From the NCBI GenBank assembly GCA_031772625.1, contig CM062804.1, forward strand, positions 277,902,598 to 277,966,597: a stretch of 64,000 bases of DNA, written 5' to 3'. The stretch comes from Pinus tabuliformis. Its lineage: Eukaryota > Streptophyta > Pinopsida > Pinales > Pinaceae. This document shows positions 46,202 to 57,885 of the stretch, in pieces (position 1 is the first letter of the stretch; each line of letters starts with the position of its first letter). Position numbers and translations under genes: made by a program. The notes under the pieces are model-generated. The model searched no databases, was not told where the DNA came from, and saw nothing but the letters and a program-made list of their open reading frames with translations.

Positions 46202-48562
46202 CTAAAAGATCAAATTGGATGAACTTTTTCGAGAAATTTCGAGGGTTTGATGAGGAAATTGCTCAAGAATTTTTCCACTCTTTTGTCCCTTTCCACAGAG
46301 ATAACCCCTGAATTTATTAGTAGGGTCACTACACTTCCTCTTGGGTTTCCTTGGAGTAAGGATAAAAAACCAATTGATCAGGCAAACCAGAAAAACTTCT
46401 TCCAAAACAATGAAACCCCCGTAGAAGATAAAAATGGCATAAGAAGGGCTGGCATACCATATCCTTGGGATGAGGTTAGCTACCAAATAATCAAGTATAT
46501 TTCTAGTGAGGGGAGGTACAACATTGTCTATGGTTACCACTTTAGAGTCCTTCATGAATTAAGGTATGGCATGGACACTCCAGCCCCTCAGAAGCTCAGC
46601 ATCCCCTATTTCCTCCTCAAGTCCCTCATTGACTACAATACTAAAGTAAAAGTAGGAAATCAAAAGCAGCTAGCTCACCATGGGTTAATAAAAATTTTAG
46701 TGGAAGAAGGCCTCCATAAATTTACACTACCTATAGCATGGGAAATCTCCTGAAAGATGACAGCTGAAGATGAAATAAATACCTTGACTTATGATATCAA
46801 TCATACTAGTAATGAGGAGGAAGAGCAGCAACGGGGAGAAGGTGAAGACACTGGCGATTTACAAGAACAAGAAGGGAAGAAGGAAGAAACCAAGATAGAG
46901 GAGGAGAAAGCTAAAGAAACAGAGTAGGGAGAAACAGAGCAAACAGAGACAGAGAAAGAGACAAAAGGAGGAGAAAAAGGGGCAGAAAAGACAGAAGTGT
47001 CCCCTGAGACTCTAGAAAGAGAGGTAGTAGCTACTCTCACTGCCCTCAGCACACTAATTTAGCCAAAATAGAAGAGGAAGAGGAAGACCTCAATGTATAT
47101 CAGGGCTAGGAAGAGCACAAGAATCAAAACAAGGAAACCCCAACCTTCTTCAAAAGTGCCAATTATTATTGAAGATTCACCCTCCACTGAAGGAAAAGAA
47201 TCCCCTTCCAAGGCACCTATCACATATGAAAGGGGGACTCCTAGATCCCCCACATGGAAAGAAAAGGTAGAACTACAGGACCCAAAAACATTCCTATAGG
47301 AGGCACAAACAGTTCTACAGGAGACCCTGTCAAAACTACAAGAGACATAAAAGCTTGAGAAAAGGGTAGAAGGACAGCCATAGGGAAAGGAGGAAGAAAC
47401 AAAGTTACAAGAACCTAATCCCCAGCCTAGTCTTGGCTCCTACTACAATCTTCTTGAGGGGGGGAAGAATAATTCCACAAAAATTTGCAATTCCACTATT
47501 CTTTGAATTAGAGAAAGAAAGAATAAGGACCCATAGGTGGATGCAAACAATCAAATTCAAAGGAGTTGAGGATATTGTCCATATGGAGAACAAAATTAGA
47601 GAAATGGGCAGAGAGAGTTATGTGTTGTCAGACACAGAGAAGTAATCAAAAGAAGCCACCTTGAAACTGAAAATGAATTACTAAGAAGACAGCTGCAAGA
47701 GAAAGAGACCCAACTGGCATCCATGGCCAACTGGTCCATGGAGGCATTGCAATGTAGGACACCAACAAAATCCTATGGCATGTATCTCAAGGACCAATGG
47801 TTGCAATTTGAGATAAAGACTTTGGCACAAAGAGGCACAATGCCTTTCCAAGACTACAGACAGTTTATGGAGCTGTGTGACTAGAGCACATCAGAAGATA
47901 AGGCAAAGATGGCAGAATTCTACCTGCATAACATGGCCCTCACAGACATGAATGTGTGGGACCCCAATGGCAGGCTATGGGACCTGCAACTAATGGCCAT
48001 GGCCTCATGGATGAACGATGAAGAGTTAAGGGCAGCAGAAATAAGAAAGTTGATGATAAAGGAGCAGAATGAGCCATCAATGATCAGAGCTGAGCCATCA
48101 GACCCCATGGTACTTATCAGTACACATAACCTGCTTGCCAATAATCCTGAGATTTCCCCTAGATATATAAGTGATTAGGCACAAGCCATTGAACATTTTC
48201 AGGATATGGAAATGTTACTTGGGGATGACTATGTGCATGCATGTATGAGGAGATGGAACACCTTACCACACAGTCTGTAGATCAGGGATTATCATTCCAT
48301 AATGAGGATGAAAGAGGCATCAAGGAGAGTGCCAATGTACAAGCGCTCCATGCAAAGGCTGAAGGTGAATTGGATTGGCCTTAAATTGAGTCCCCCACTC
48401 CTGCTAGGCATGCTGGAAGGAAGAAGAGAAGAAGAAGAGCAGGAGCAGTGGGAAGAGATAGACAGGAAGGTAGGATTCTACGACAACGAAGAGGAGACCA
48501 CATAAGAAGCATGGGATGCTAGGGAGGCCACCAGGGCCATAAAAGATGAGGAGATGGATTAA
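46202..48562 (+). pseudogene. Extra reading frame downstream of pol, unknown function
   Basis: About 787 codons, mostly in one frame, ending TAA 48560, with stops at 46751, 46925, 47060, 47069 and others and local shifts near 46290 and 47433-47645. The N-terminal block (FFEKFRGFDEEIAQEFFHSF, then ITPEFISRVTTLPLGFPW, YHFRVLHELRYG, LSIPYFLLKSLIDY) looks like a folded domain. A highly charged Glu/Lys/Gln-rich middle is followed by a helical C-terminal part (MAEFYLHNMALTDMNVWDP, DDEVELR-like acidic helices). Athila/Tat/Ogre elements often carry an additional ORF here. I see no signal peptide or obvious membrane segment, so I do not call it env-like. It could be a gag-related or DNA-binding accessory protein. 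Confidence 0.6.
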
Positions 48563-48589
48563 GTTTGTTAAAGGATGAGCAACACTCTC

Positions 48590-48602
48590 AGTAGGGGGGT
48601 GA
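48590..48602 (+). promoter_or_regulatory. Polypurine tract of the Gypsy element
   Basis: agtaggggggtga ends where the 3' LTR (TGATGAGCC) begins, the normal plus-strand primer position. Confidence 0.85.
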
Positions 48603-50727
48603 TGATGAGCCTCATAAATGGGTAATTATATGGGCTCATTTTACCTCCTAACCTAGTCAAATCAACCATTCTCTTAGCTTATTATATGATTTTCTGATTG
48701 TATTTATGCTTATAGAGTGAGTTGAGTTAGTTATGATGCCATGTGGTCTAATATGTGTTTAATGCAGATTATTGATGAATTTTGTGGTCAAAATCAAGGA
48801 TCCCGTGGGTAAATGGCAGCAATAACTTGAAGTGGACAAAGTAGAGGACTTATAGGAGGGGATCCCCCTCATTTATTACTCCTCACTTCGAATTCCCCTT
48901 CATTCAACTCAGAGTACAAGCAGCCAAGTCATGCACTAGAAGGCAACTGAGCAAGTGAAGGATGACTGATGATTATCTCAAGTTTTGGGAGCCAAGCCTC
49001 CCTGATTTTAAGGAAGTTGTTGGTAGCTTCATTTGTATAAGTAGAGAGGCCTAGGGCCTCACTACGGTTGGATTTTTGTTCGATTTTTGTTGTAATTTTG
49101 CTTATGTAAACTCTGCTCATCTTCGAGCTTATTATCTTGATAGTTCAAGTAATCTTGCTATTGTTCTGAGAATAAAGATGGAATCCTTTTTGAGATAGCA
49201 CTGAGTTACCTTATAGGGCTAAAGCTCTTGGTTAGGGCCAAATCCAAGTAGCCAAGCTCCTCTTTAGTTTCATTTGTATGTTTCAATTCAGTTTGTAGAT
49301 TAGGTTGTTGTTAGACGCATTTTTTTATGGTTAAGAATACGTTGCTTTTGATGATTCAGTAGGTTGCTTCCATTTGTTCTTTCTGTAGTAGGTTATGAAG
49401 TGATAAATAAAAGATAAAAAAGACTAGCAATAGTACCTTGGCCTCTCTTCCTCCCTTTGGGCCAATGATTTGAGGCAAATACCCTCTTGCTGCCCCAAAA
49501 ACACAAATTTTCCTCATTCATAGGAATTCTAGTGTTTGCAGGTTTATAGTTTGTTAATAGTCTAGTTTTGTTTTGCTTTAGAATTTCTTCATCATTCTCA
49601 ATTCTTTATTTACAATAGTCCTCTTTCATGATTTCCTTTCTTGCAGTAGTTATCAGCATTTCCTTTCATAGATCATAGTTTATTTTGATGCAAAAACTCT
49701 GTTTTTCTAGATGCACTTATTTCATTGCTTGCTTAATCTCATTGGTTGACTGTCAGTTGTTTATGTAGTAGATATCTTCTAGTAGTAGGCCAGCCTATCA
49801 GCCATCCCATCCTCTATCTGATCCATGCCCTACAAAATGCCCAAGTCTCCCCTCAATTCTGCCTTAGTTTCCTGCAATTTCCATAGAATTTCTTCCTTTC
49901 TCCTTGAGCAAATCCAATCATCTTTCTCTCTCCTAATGATTCTTGGTAGACCCTAGGTGCCCTAACACCTCATTCCGACCTTCATCCACATTTTCCACCC
50001 ACTCTCACACCTTCAAAATAGTGAAAACTACTCTCGGCCTCCTCCTGTAGGCCTCCTGTAGAACGTTGTTTTTCCTCCTATAGATTTTCTGTGTCCTCCT
50101 ATAGATTTTCCTGTAGGCATTCTTTTGAAGGCAAAGTTTCGGAAAAGCCTCCAGAAGGCCACCTGAGACCTCCGAGGACCCATCCACATCATCATATATC
50201 CTCTCAAGTCCCAAATTCACCCTTTAACACCACCAATTCACTACCACATTCACAAACAAATAAATTACATGCATGCCAAATTCACATAAAAATACAGAAA
50301 AATCCAAAAATATGTTTTTTTCTCATTTACTTCTAAAAATAGCTTAATTAGATGTTGTTTACTTCCTTGATTAGGTAATTACATTCTTTTCATAATGATT
50401 TCTGCAAAAGTAGGATTAGTTGGTTAATTAGGATTTACTTGGTTTGCTTTGCATTTCAGTCTTCCTTGCTACAAGTAGAATAGCATTTGTAGAGTAATCT
50501 CTCTTTTTCCTTTCATCACATATGGAGATTCTTCTGGAATCCATAGGAGTTGGCTTGAGCTCCTAGTGATCTTGTGCCAACTGACCAAGTGACAACCTGC
50601 AGTAAGAACTAGTACTTGTGCATATAGCACCATCACTTCCAAGTTCGTTACGAACTACCAGGTTGATAAGAGTCAAGTAGATAGCCCAAGATTTGTAGCA
50701 TTATTGATGCAATACTGGTTCTCACCA
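48603..50727 (+). repeat. 3' LTR of the Gypsy element
   Basis: Starts TGATGAGCCTC, ends CTCACCA, and is followed by the CCAGT duplication. It aligns with 28120-30255 and has the same ctcctgtag cluster at 50040-50120. Confidence 0.93.
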
Positions 50728-50732
50728 CCAGT
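50728..50732. repeat. Target-site duplication of the Gypsy element, right copy
   Basis: ccagt, identical to 28115-28119. Confidence 0.93.
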
Positions 50733-52333
50733 GGCTCTTGGGAAGCTGAAGATGATGGATATCATATGAAAATATCTTCATTCTTGGTAGAATTATGGGG
50801 AACTGTCAAAACTATAGTGGACTGTAGATTTTCCTCTTGAAAGGATTCTTCTCCTGGATTGGTCTTTTGTCTCTTCTTGTAAATTTCATAACTCTTTCCC
50901 TTGAATTTCTATGAATGAAGGGAAAACATCCTCCCTTGCTCTGTTTTCCTACTTTTCCTATGGTGTTGGATTTTTTGATGTCGTTGTAGAGAGTTCTTGT
51001 TCTTCTGCCTCCTGCAAACTATTTTTGTGCCATTGATCCTAGTTCATATATTTTTCTATTTTTGGCCTGGGAGTATGAGTGTAGGGAGTATTATTTTGTT
51101 GTACTCTTAGTTTTCAAATTATTCCCAAAGGATCATATGACTAGGTGAAGCTAAGTCTGAAATTCATCTACTTGAGGAGAAGATCTGCTTCTTTGGTTAT
51201 TGTCCTAGTATTTCAAATAAAAGGGCCAACCCATTTTTTAATCTTGAATTGAGTTTTCTTCTTAGTTGCCACAAAGTGAAACTCATCCATATTAATCATT
51301 TCTCTAATATATTCTAGTGAAAAAAATCTCATAGGAACAAATTTGGGTAACCTATATGGATGCAATTCGTACCCATACACTTTGATTTCAGTATAATTTT
51401 GGTACAGGTAATGGTCACCTATCTTGGTTTGCTCACTAAGGTGTAGAAATCATTTTATCTCATGTCCTATCCTTGGTTGACCATCACTATTCAATAGGTA
51501 AGCAATTGTATATAAGAACTAGGAATTGATTTGTTCATCCAGTTTTTCTAATGGAAATTGAAACTTGTCTGCTTGATGGAACAAAAACAAAAACAAATAC
51601 ACTAAAATTGAAGCATACTTAAAAACCCATTTTGTAGAAAAAATTAGGAACTTTTCATGGATATAATCTTCTAATAATTCATTGTAATTGAAGAGGACTG
51701 AGGGCTTTCCACTTATTAAGAAAACTAATAAAAACCTTATGATGGATTCATAAACCCATTGATCGGATTGATAGCCCAATAAACAAGAAACTATTAAGAT
51801 ATTTTTCTTTGTCATTTTAGAGAACATGGAGGAGTGATAAGGAAGATTTTTCTTAGGAAATTGGATTTCCTCAAGTAGAAATGTCTCAAATATTTTGGAT
51901 TTGTGAAGGAATGTGAGGTTTTGTAGATTTTCATGAGGGAATCTACTTGAAAGGGTTTCATAGAGAAATTTTTTTGAATCTGAAGCATTTGATTGGTGGA
52001 GTCAGGCGTAATTATGAAAAGAACATCACTGTTGTGGGATATAATTTCCCTTTAACTGGGAATGTACCAGAAGTGGAACCATGAAAAAAATTCAGGAAAA
52101 TGATGGGTCCGAGGAAAGATGAATTGGAGTAGGAAGGAGTCCCATAAATCCAATTCATCACTAAGATCAATGAATTTTTGTTTTAAGCAGTCGTGGAGTT
52201 TGTAGAGATTGAACTCGCAACTGGTTTCAATGATTTTGTATTCTTGATCTACCATCGGTCGGTAGTCTAAGTCAATTACAGGGGGTAGAAGGTGGTTTTC
52301 GACTATTGACTTGGATTTACACTTAGAATCCAT
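50733..52333 (-). pseudogene. N-terminal half of the decayed minus-strand coding sequence, unknown family
   Basis: Starts at ATG 52333 on the minus strand (MDSKCKSKSIVENHLLPPVI). Frame blocks are LYKLHDCLKQKFIDLSDELD, FLLVFLISGKPSVLFNYNEL, FSTKWVFKYASILVYLFLF, FQFPLEKLDEQINS, EIKVYGYELHPYRLPKFVPM, FFSLEYIREMINMDEFHFV and QFKIKKWVGPF. They then read toward the Gypsy insertion site, ending SASQEP before the CCAGT. The other half is at 26400-28119. Together they would make a protein of roughly 1100 residues with an N-terminal globular part and a C-terminal coiled coil. Stops and shifts are frequent. It resembles no family I can name; a transposon accessory protein or a host gene are both possible. 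Confidence 0.6.
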
Positions 52334-52915
52334 GTTGCAAAGAAAAGATCTGGAATACTAAAATTACCTGGGAATTGGTTGGATGAATATTGGTGGCTCG
52401 ATGATTGGTACAGTGACAGGTTGGCTTGATGACTCGTTGCAGTAACAGTAGAAAATTTGCGGATTCAGTCATCCAATGCAACGAGGTTGCATAAGAAAGG
52501 CCTGCTGAAAGGGATTCTGATTTTCTTATATTCCAGATCAGTGTAATGTTGTTAATTTTCTGTTAAATAGAGCCAGTTCATTACTCGAGCCAAGATTATA
52601 TCTCGAATAGATATTTAAGAGTTGAATGATAGACATAAGGGATGTATCACATGGCAGGACCAAGTTGGGAAGGGGAAGTTCCATGTGAAGGGGAGAGATT
52701 GGGGTGGAGTGGGAAAAGATGTGCCACTTGGCAGTAGTGGCGTGGGCCACAAGTGATACTTGGCGGGAGAGTAGGGGAGAGGAAAGTGCGGAGTCAATGG
52801 TTATAATCAGGCGGGAAGAGGGGAAGGTGGATTTCAAGGGGGGGGGGGGTTGAAGTCAGCTAGGGAGCACCACGTAGCCAAAATTTGGATTTAGGGAATC
52901 AACTTTTCAGACCCT
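52334..52915. other. Upstream region of the decayed minus-strand gene; left side of the duplication junction
   Basis: No frame longer than 99 codons. It contains a run of 11 G (about 52840-52850). It ends where sequence identical to the middle of the LINE begins (near 52916), so 52916 is a rearrangement junction. Confidence 0.6.
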
Positions 52916-52948
52916 CAAAAAAGCTTCAAACCCCCAGACGGCTAAAAA

Positions 52949-55900
52949 ATGTACCAATTCCAACAAAAACTCAAAAATCTAAAAAAAAATATCAAGCAAT
53001 GGAATCAACTGACCTTTGGCAATATCTTCCAAGCTCAGGATGCTCTAGATCAAGAAATGAAAAGAATCCAGCAGATGATCATTACTGAGGGGAGATCCGA
53101 AGCACTCTCAGAGCAGGAAAAACTCCTTCAGACACAAATAGAAGAAAGAGAAAAGCAAGAAGAAATACTTTGGAAACAAAAATCAAGAGTTAGATGGCTT
53201 AAGGAAGGAGAAAGAAATACAAAATTTTTTCATCGCACTACTATACAGAGAAGAATGCACAACAACATCACTCACATTTAGAATCAGCAAGGAGAACGAT
53301 TGGAAAAACATGAGGATGTAGAACAAGAGCTTCTTACTTACTTCAAACAGGTGCACCAAGAACCACAAGTTGATAGACAGCCAGCCATAGAGAAGATTAT
53401 CAAGAACATCCCAAAAATAATAACAGAAGAACACAATCAGCTCCTCCTTCGGCCAATATCTTTACAGGAAGTGGAGAATGCTATGCGACAACTCAAAGAA
53501 GGAAAAGCACCTGGCCCTGATGGTTTTACTTCAAATTTCTTTCACAACTTCTGGGATCTAATTAAAGAGGAGGTCTGGCAGGTTGTTGAGGAATCCAGGA
53601 CTAATCGATGGATGCTTCCCTCTCTGAATGCAACCTTTATTGCCCTCATCCCCAAGGAAGCGCAATCTCTGACTCCTGACAAATTCAGGCCTATCGCTCT
53701 CTGTAATGTCACTTACAAAATCATTTCCAAAGTTATTTCCTCTCGACTGAAGCCGCTACTACCATTACTTATCTCGCCAGAGCAATCGGGATATGTGGAA
53801 GGTCGAAAAATCACGGATGGCATCATTCTCACCCATGAGATTATACACTCCCTGAAGCAACTCAAAAAAGTAGGTATGCTTCTAAAAAATGACCTCTTTA
53901 AAGCTTTTGATAATTTAAGTTGGACTTATATTCAAAAGATGTTGATTGCCTTTGGCTTCTCCCCTCCCTAGGTTAGATGGGTTATGAGTCTTATAACCTC
54001 CACTTTCTTCTCCATTCTGGTCAATGGCATCCCTTCCATCCCCTTCCATCCTTCTAGAGGAATCAGACAAGGAGACCCTCTTTCCCCCTTTTTGTTCATT
54101 TTAATGGTGGAAGGGCTTGGACAAAGTATTAAAAAAGCTCTTCAATCCTAGCAGCCTAGAGGCCTCCCCTTTCCCAACACCCCTGCTTTTACCCACCAAC
54201 AATTTGTGGATGATAACATGCTATTTGGCCATCCCTCACTTTAGGAAGCCCTCAAATTAAAATACCTTTTGAATGAGTTCTCGGATGCCTCTGGTGCCAG
54301 CATTAATAAGGCTAAGTCCCAAATCTTTTTCTTCCATACCCCTGCCATCACTCAGTCTTCCATAGCTCGTATTTTTGGATTCACGGTAGCCACTCTCCCC
54401 TCTAAATATTTGGGTGCACCTATGACTGACTCTGCTTTAAAGCACTCTACCTGGCAACTGCTCTTGGAGAAATTGGAAGCTCACCTTTCCTCTTGGACTT
54501 ATAGAGCCCTCAACATGGCTAGTTGTCTAGTGTTAATCAAAGCTGTCCTGCAATCCATGCCTCTTTATCTTTTTTCAGTACTGGTAGTGCCAAAATGGGT
54601 GCTCAAGAAAATCAAAAATCTTTAGAGGAATTTTCTGTGAGGAACATCGGTACAAAATAAAAAATGGCCACTAGTGAAATGGGCTATGATCTAGCTTCCA
54701 AAAATTTCAGGGGGCACTAGGCTTCGTGATCCTCAGCACAGTAATGTAGTCATGGGGGCACGTCTTTGGTGGAAATGGATCTCGATGCTGCATACTCCCT
54801 GGGCCATCCTCTGGACAGCCAAATATGCAAACAACCGACCAATAGATGATCTAATCCGACTCACAGAAGTAGGCAAAGGATCCTTAATCTGGAATGCGGC
54901 TAATCAACACAAAGATATAATCCAACAATACAACTTCTGGGAAATAAGGGATGGAAATAATGCACGGTATTGGGATGACTCCTGGCAGCAAAGACCCAAG
55001 ATGAGGGACCTGATCAAACCCCACCAAATACAGGATTTGGAAGAGCATCAAATGGACAAGGTTAGCCAGCACTAGTTTCCTACTCTCACACAAGGATACA
55101 GATAATGGATAAAATCGGACCACATCATCAGGTAAGGCATAGAGTCCATTCAAAAAAATTTGGAGGTAGAGCTTCTTAATAGGAAAATTCATTTCTCTGA
55201 CAAGAAGGATATAATAAGATGGGGTTACAATGCACGAGGAACTTTCACCACCCAAGAGGCATACAACCTAATAATAAGGAATCACACAGTCAAGGATCCT
55301 CTTTGGAACAAAGTATGGACCCCCAACATTTGGCCAAAAGTCTCCACTTTCCTCTGGTTGTTATGTCAAAACAAAATACTCACTTGGGACAATCTACAGA
55401 AAAGAAGCTTTCACGAGCCCTCCATTTGCCCCAACTATAAACAACAGGAAGAAACCACTCTGCATCTCATGAACTCCTACCCTTTGGAAAATAGACTTTT
55501 GGGAAAAAGCAAGTTTTAGATGCCAAAAACAAGGAAGAATTAAAAAGGATATTACCAACACCATACCTAGTTGGGCAATCAATCCATATAAGAGTAAATT
55601 GTTAAACTCTTTATGGAAAATCATCCCAGGTCTTCTCATGTGGACAATATGCAAAGAATGAAATTGTTGCATCTTTAAAGACCAATCAACACCTTTAGAA
55701 GTCCTATGGAACAATGTTTGCCAAAACCTTCAAGAAACATTAATGCTCCAAACCTGCTATGAAGAAGACTTTCCTTCCCTTCCACAGGAGAAGAATATAT
55801 GGGCAAACTGGAATCTTTAGTTGTATCAGGTATAGGCAAGTCATAGTAAATTCTCTTCACACTACAAAATACCAAACAAATGGCTTCCTCTGCCCCATAA

Positions 55901-56390
55901 TATGATACAATTAAACTTCGATGGAGCATCAAAAGGCAATTCAGGCAAAGCAAGATACGGCGGAGCATTCAGGGATCGTATAGGTAAACCTCTTCTAACT
56001 TTCCTAGGCTCAATTGGTTGGGACACGAACAATTCGGCCAAATTAGAAGGGCTATGGCAGGGGCTTCTTTTAGCTCAACTTCACAGTTTCTTCCCCCTAT
56101 TAATTGAAGGCGAATCTCAAATTCTCATCAACATGGTTAATCAGACTCTGTAGGGGACCCCATCATACAAAGTGGTCAGTAGCTAGAGATTGGTGGGAAT
56201 ATTAGACCACATCAAACAATGGCTCTCCACCAACAGAGCACTCACCTTCAAACAGATCCGCAGAGATGGAAACAAAGTGGCTAATCTCCTAGCTAATATA
56301 GGGGTTGACAGTGGCTGGACTCTACATGCTGGCTCGCTTAACACTATTGTCACTGCATCCCAGATAAAGGATTACAATGAATTGGTATAG
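52949..56390 (+). pseudogene. LINE B ORF2 (RT, zf-RVT, RNase H), truncated
   Basis: Starts with the pre-RT helix MYQFQQKLKNLKKNIKQWNQ, shared with copy A. The RT block at 53300-53971 is open for 223 codons (GKAPGPDGFTSNFFH, LIPKEAQSLTPDKFRPIALC, YVEGRKITDGIIL) where copy A has several stops. The catalytic box FVDD is at 54202-54213. Shared stops, for example after THI at 53279 and at 54622, show the LINE was dead before the duplication. The zf-RVT-like part is near 55160-55519. RNase H (55902-56390) keeps NFDGASKGNSG and AKLEGL but has EGES and NKVANLLAN where copy A has EGDS and NKVADLLAN, so two likely catalytic Asp residues are changed. Confidence 0.88.
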
Positions 56391-56415
56391 AGTGAAGAAG
56401 CATAACTAGATGTAG

Positions 56416-57549
56416 GTGATCATGAAGCAATTAATGGTGGTTAGATTGAAGGACGGTGGGTGGCTTGGCGACATGGCCACCCGCGTCCCCTCCCAGGCCA
56501 ATTTATGGCAAATTCCTGGCGGCTTGCGGGCACCATTACTATGGTGCTCAAGTCGAAAAATCCACAATGATCATAAGGATATGGCCTCCACAGACCATAA
56601 TTAATTCTTCCCTCCCTTGATAAACTGCTCCTGCCCTCCTCAGGCTGCGGAGTCGACCTCTCGCACCGTCACTGGCAGACAACGTTGGTTGCTCAGCTAC
56701 ATGGATGTGGGAAATGGGTATCATTTCTCCCAAACGATCAATTGTAAATTGAATCATGCTCAGAACCCCTTTGTTTTCCCTCTGAAGAGCCATTCTAGTC
56801 CCAGAAATTCCTCTGCTTCCCCAAGTGTTAGCTCTGAGATTAATACAGTCATAGCGTGCATTCGACATCACATGCGCAACAGAAGAGTGGGTAGTCATGG
56901 TGGAAGCATTCGTCCCCTTGCTATGCCTTTCCCTGAACCTACTTCTCCCTCCTCTTCTCCATCCAATACTCATTCCCATGGCACCTTCTCTGGCAGATAC
57001 CTAGACACACGCAGTGGCAGAGGGCGGTCTCAGTTCCATGGTGACCGCAGAATGAATGCTGCCATCCATAGTGCCAATTTTCCCCTTCCCCCTCATCCCT
57101 CTCCTCATACGACTCAATTCCACTTCTAGAGTTCTCTACCTCGGCCTGTCATCACCACCACTGTTACCATAACCTTCATTGAGGAAATTAACCCGTAGGA
57201 AGCTCAGACAAGAAACAACGGTGAGCAGCAGAGGGCCGCTCAACGGAACAGGAATGCCCGAGATCCAGGAAAGCAACAGATGGTTGAGAACTCTGCCACC
57301 CTGCATAGCGAGGAGTTGGTTGGTAGCCGGCATGCCACCTATAGCAGAGCAGGAGGCACGAAGGCAGTTGGTGACGTCCAGGGTGACACGTTAGGCAAGC
57401 ATGCAGCAGAAGGTAGCTCTGCTAGCACTCAACCAATTCATGGCATATCGCATAGCATGTCAGCAGAGGAGCAGGATTGGTACGAGTATGCGTGTCGAAT
57501 AATTGAAGAATCTCCTACAGATGACTTCCAGGGGGTCCATCCTGACTGA
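56416..57549 (+). pseudogene. LINE B third open frame of unknown function
   Basis: Equivalent of 23895-25034, with the same frame throughout and no net indel. Stops are at 56602, 57127 and near 57197 (TAG where copy A has TGG). In copy B the codon after the first ATG is TAG, so the frame is counted from the next Met region. It has the same Ser/Pro/His-rich middle and the same acidic end DDFQGVHPD. Confidence 0.55.
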
Positions 57550-57885
57550 CAACTAGGTTTCCAGGTGTCACCTTGCCACTTGCTAGAGGTTTCATATGCT
57601 AATGTCTGTGGTTTTTTCTATGTTTTGTTTTGTAAACATTCCTTTTGGTTTGGTTCACTAGCTTTCAATCTAGGTCCCTTGTGCAGGTTTTTTGATGTCA
57701 AAACTTGAGACCCCTGCGTGGGTTTTTTCTTTTGTTCTCATGGACTGGTTTCCCCCTCGATGGGGTAGTCACGTTTAGGTTTGTGATATTTTTTTACAAA
57801 ACTCTGTTCAGCACTGTAGAGGTCGGTGCCTCGTTGTATTTTTATTTTGTTTCATATCAATAGAATAGTATTACTTAGAAAAAAA
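57550..57885 (+). other. LINE B 3' UTR and poly(A)
   Basis: Near-identical to 25035-25370; the A run is one or two bases shorter. Confidence 0.85.

Larger units (their letters stand above)
28120..50727 (+). mobile_element. 22.6-kb Ty3/Gypsy LTR retrotransposon, Athila/Tat-like, carrying two foreign inserts
   Basis: LTRs of 2136 and 2125 bp start TGATGAGCC and end CTCACCA, with a perfect 5-bp target duplication (CCAGT). Internal order is PBS, leader, gag, protease, RT, RNase H, integrase, long spacer, extra frame, polypurine tract. Protease-RT-RNase H-integrase is the Ty3/Gypsy order. Long LTRs, an Athila/Tat-type PBS remnant, the gag type and a large frame after integrase point to the Athila/Tat side. 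Removing the nested element (7773 bp plus a 5-bp target copy) leaves about 14.8 kb. The LTRs differ by about 6-7% in the first 165 bases. All frames are broken. Confidence 0.93.
52916..57885 (+). mobile_element. LINE B: 5'-truncated copy of LINE A carried by the duplication
   Basis: Begins inside ORF2, just before the RT domain, and runs to the poly(A) at about 57879-57885. The 3' flank (aacactacataac...) is the same as that of LINE A, so this is not a separate LINE insertion with ordinary 5' truncation but part of the segmental copy. Confidence 0.9.

Noticed and set aside
52916-57885. LINE B as an independent 5'-truncated insertion
   Set aside because: Its 3' flank is identical to that of LINE A for several kilobases, and no second target duplication is seen at 52916.
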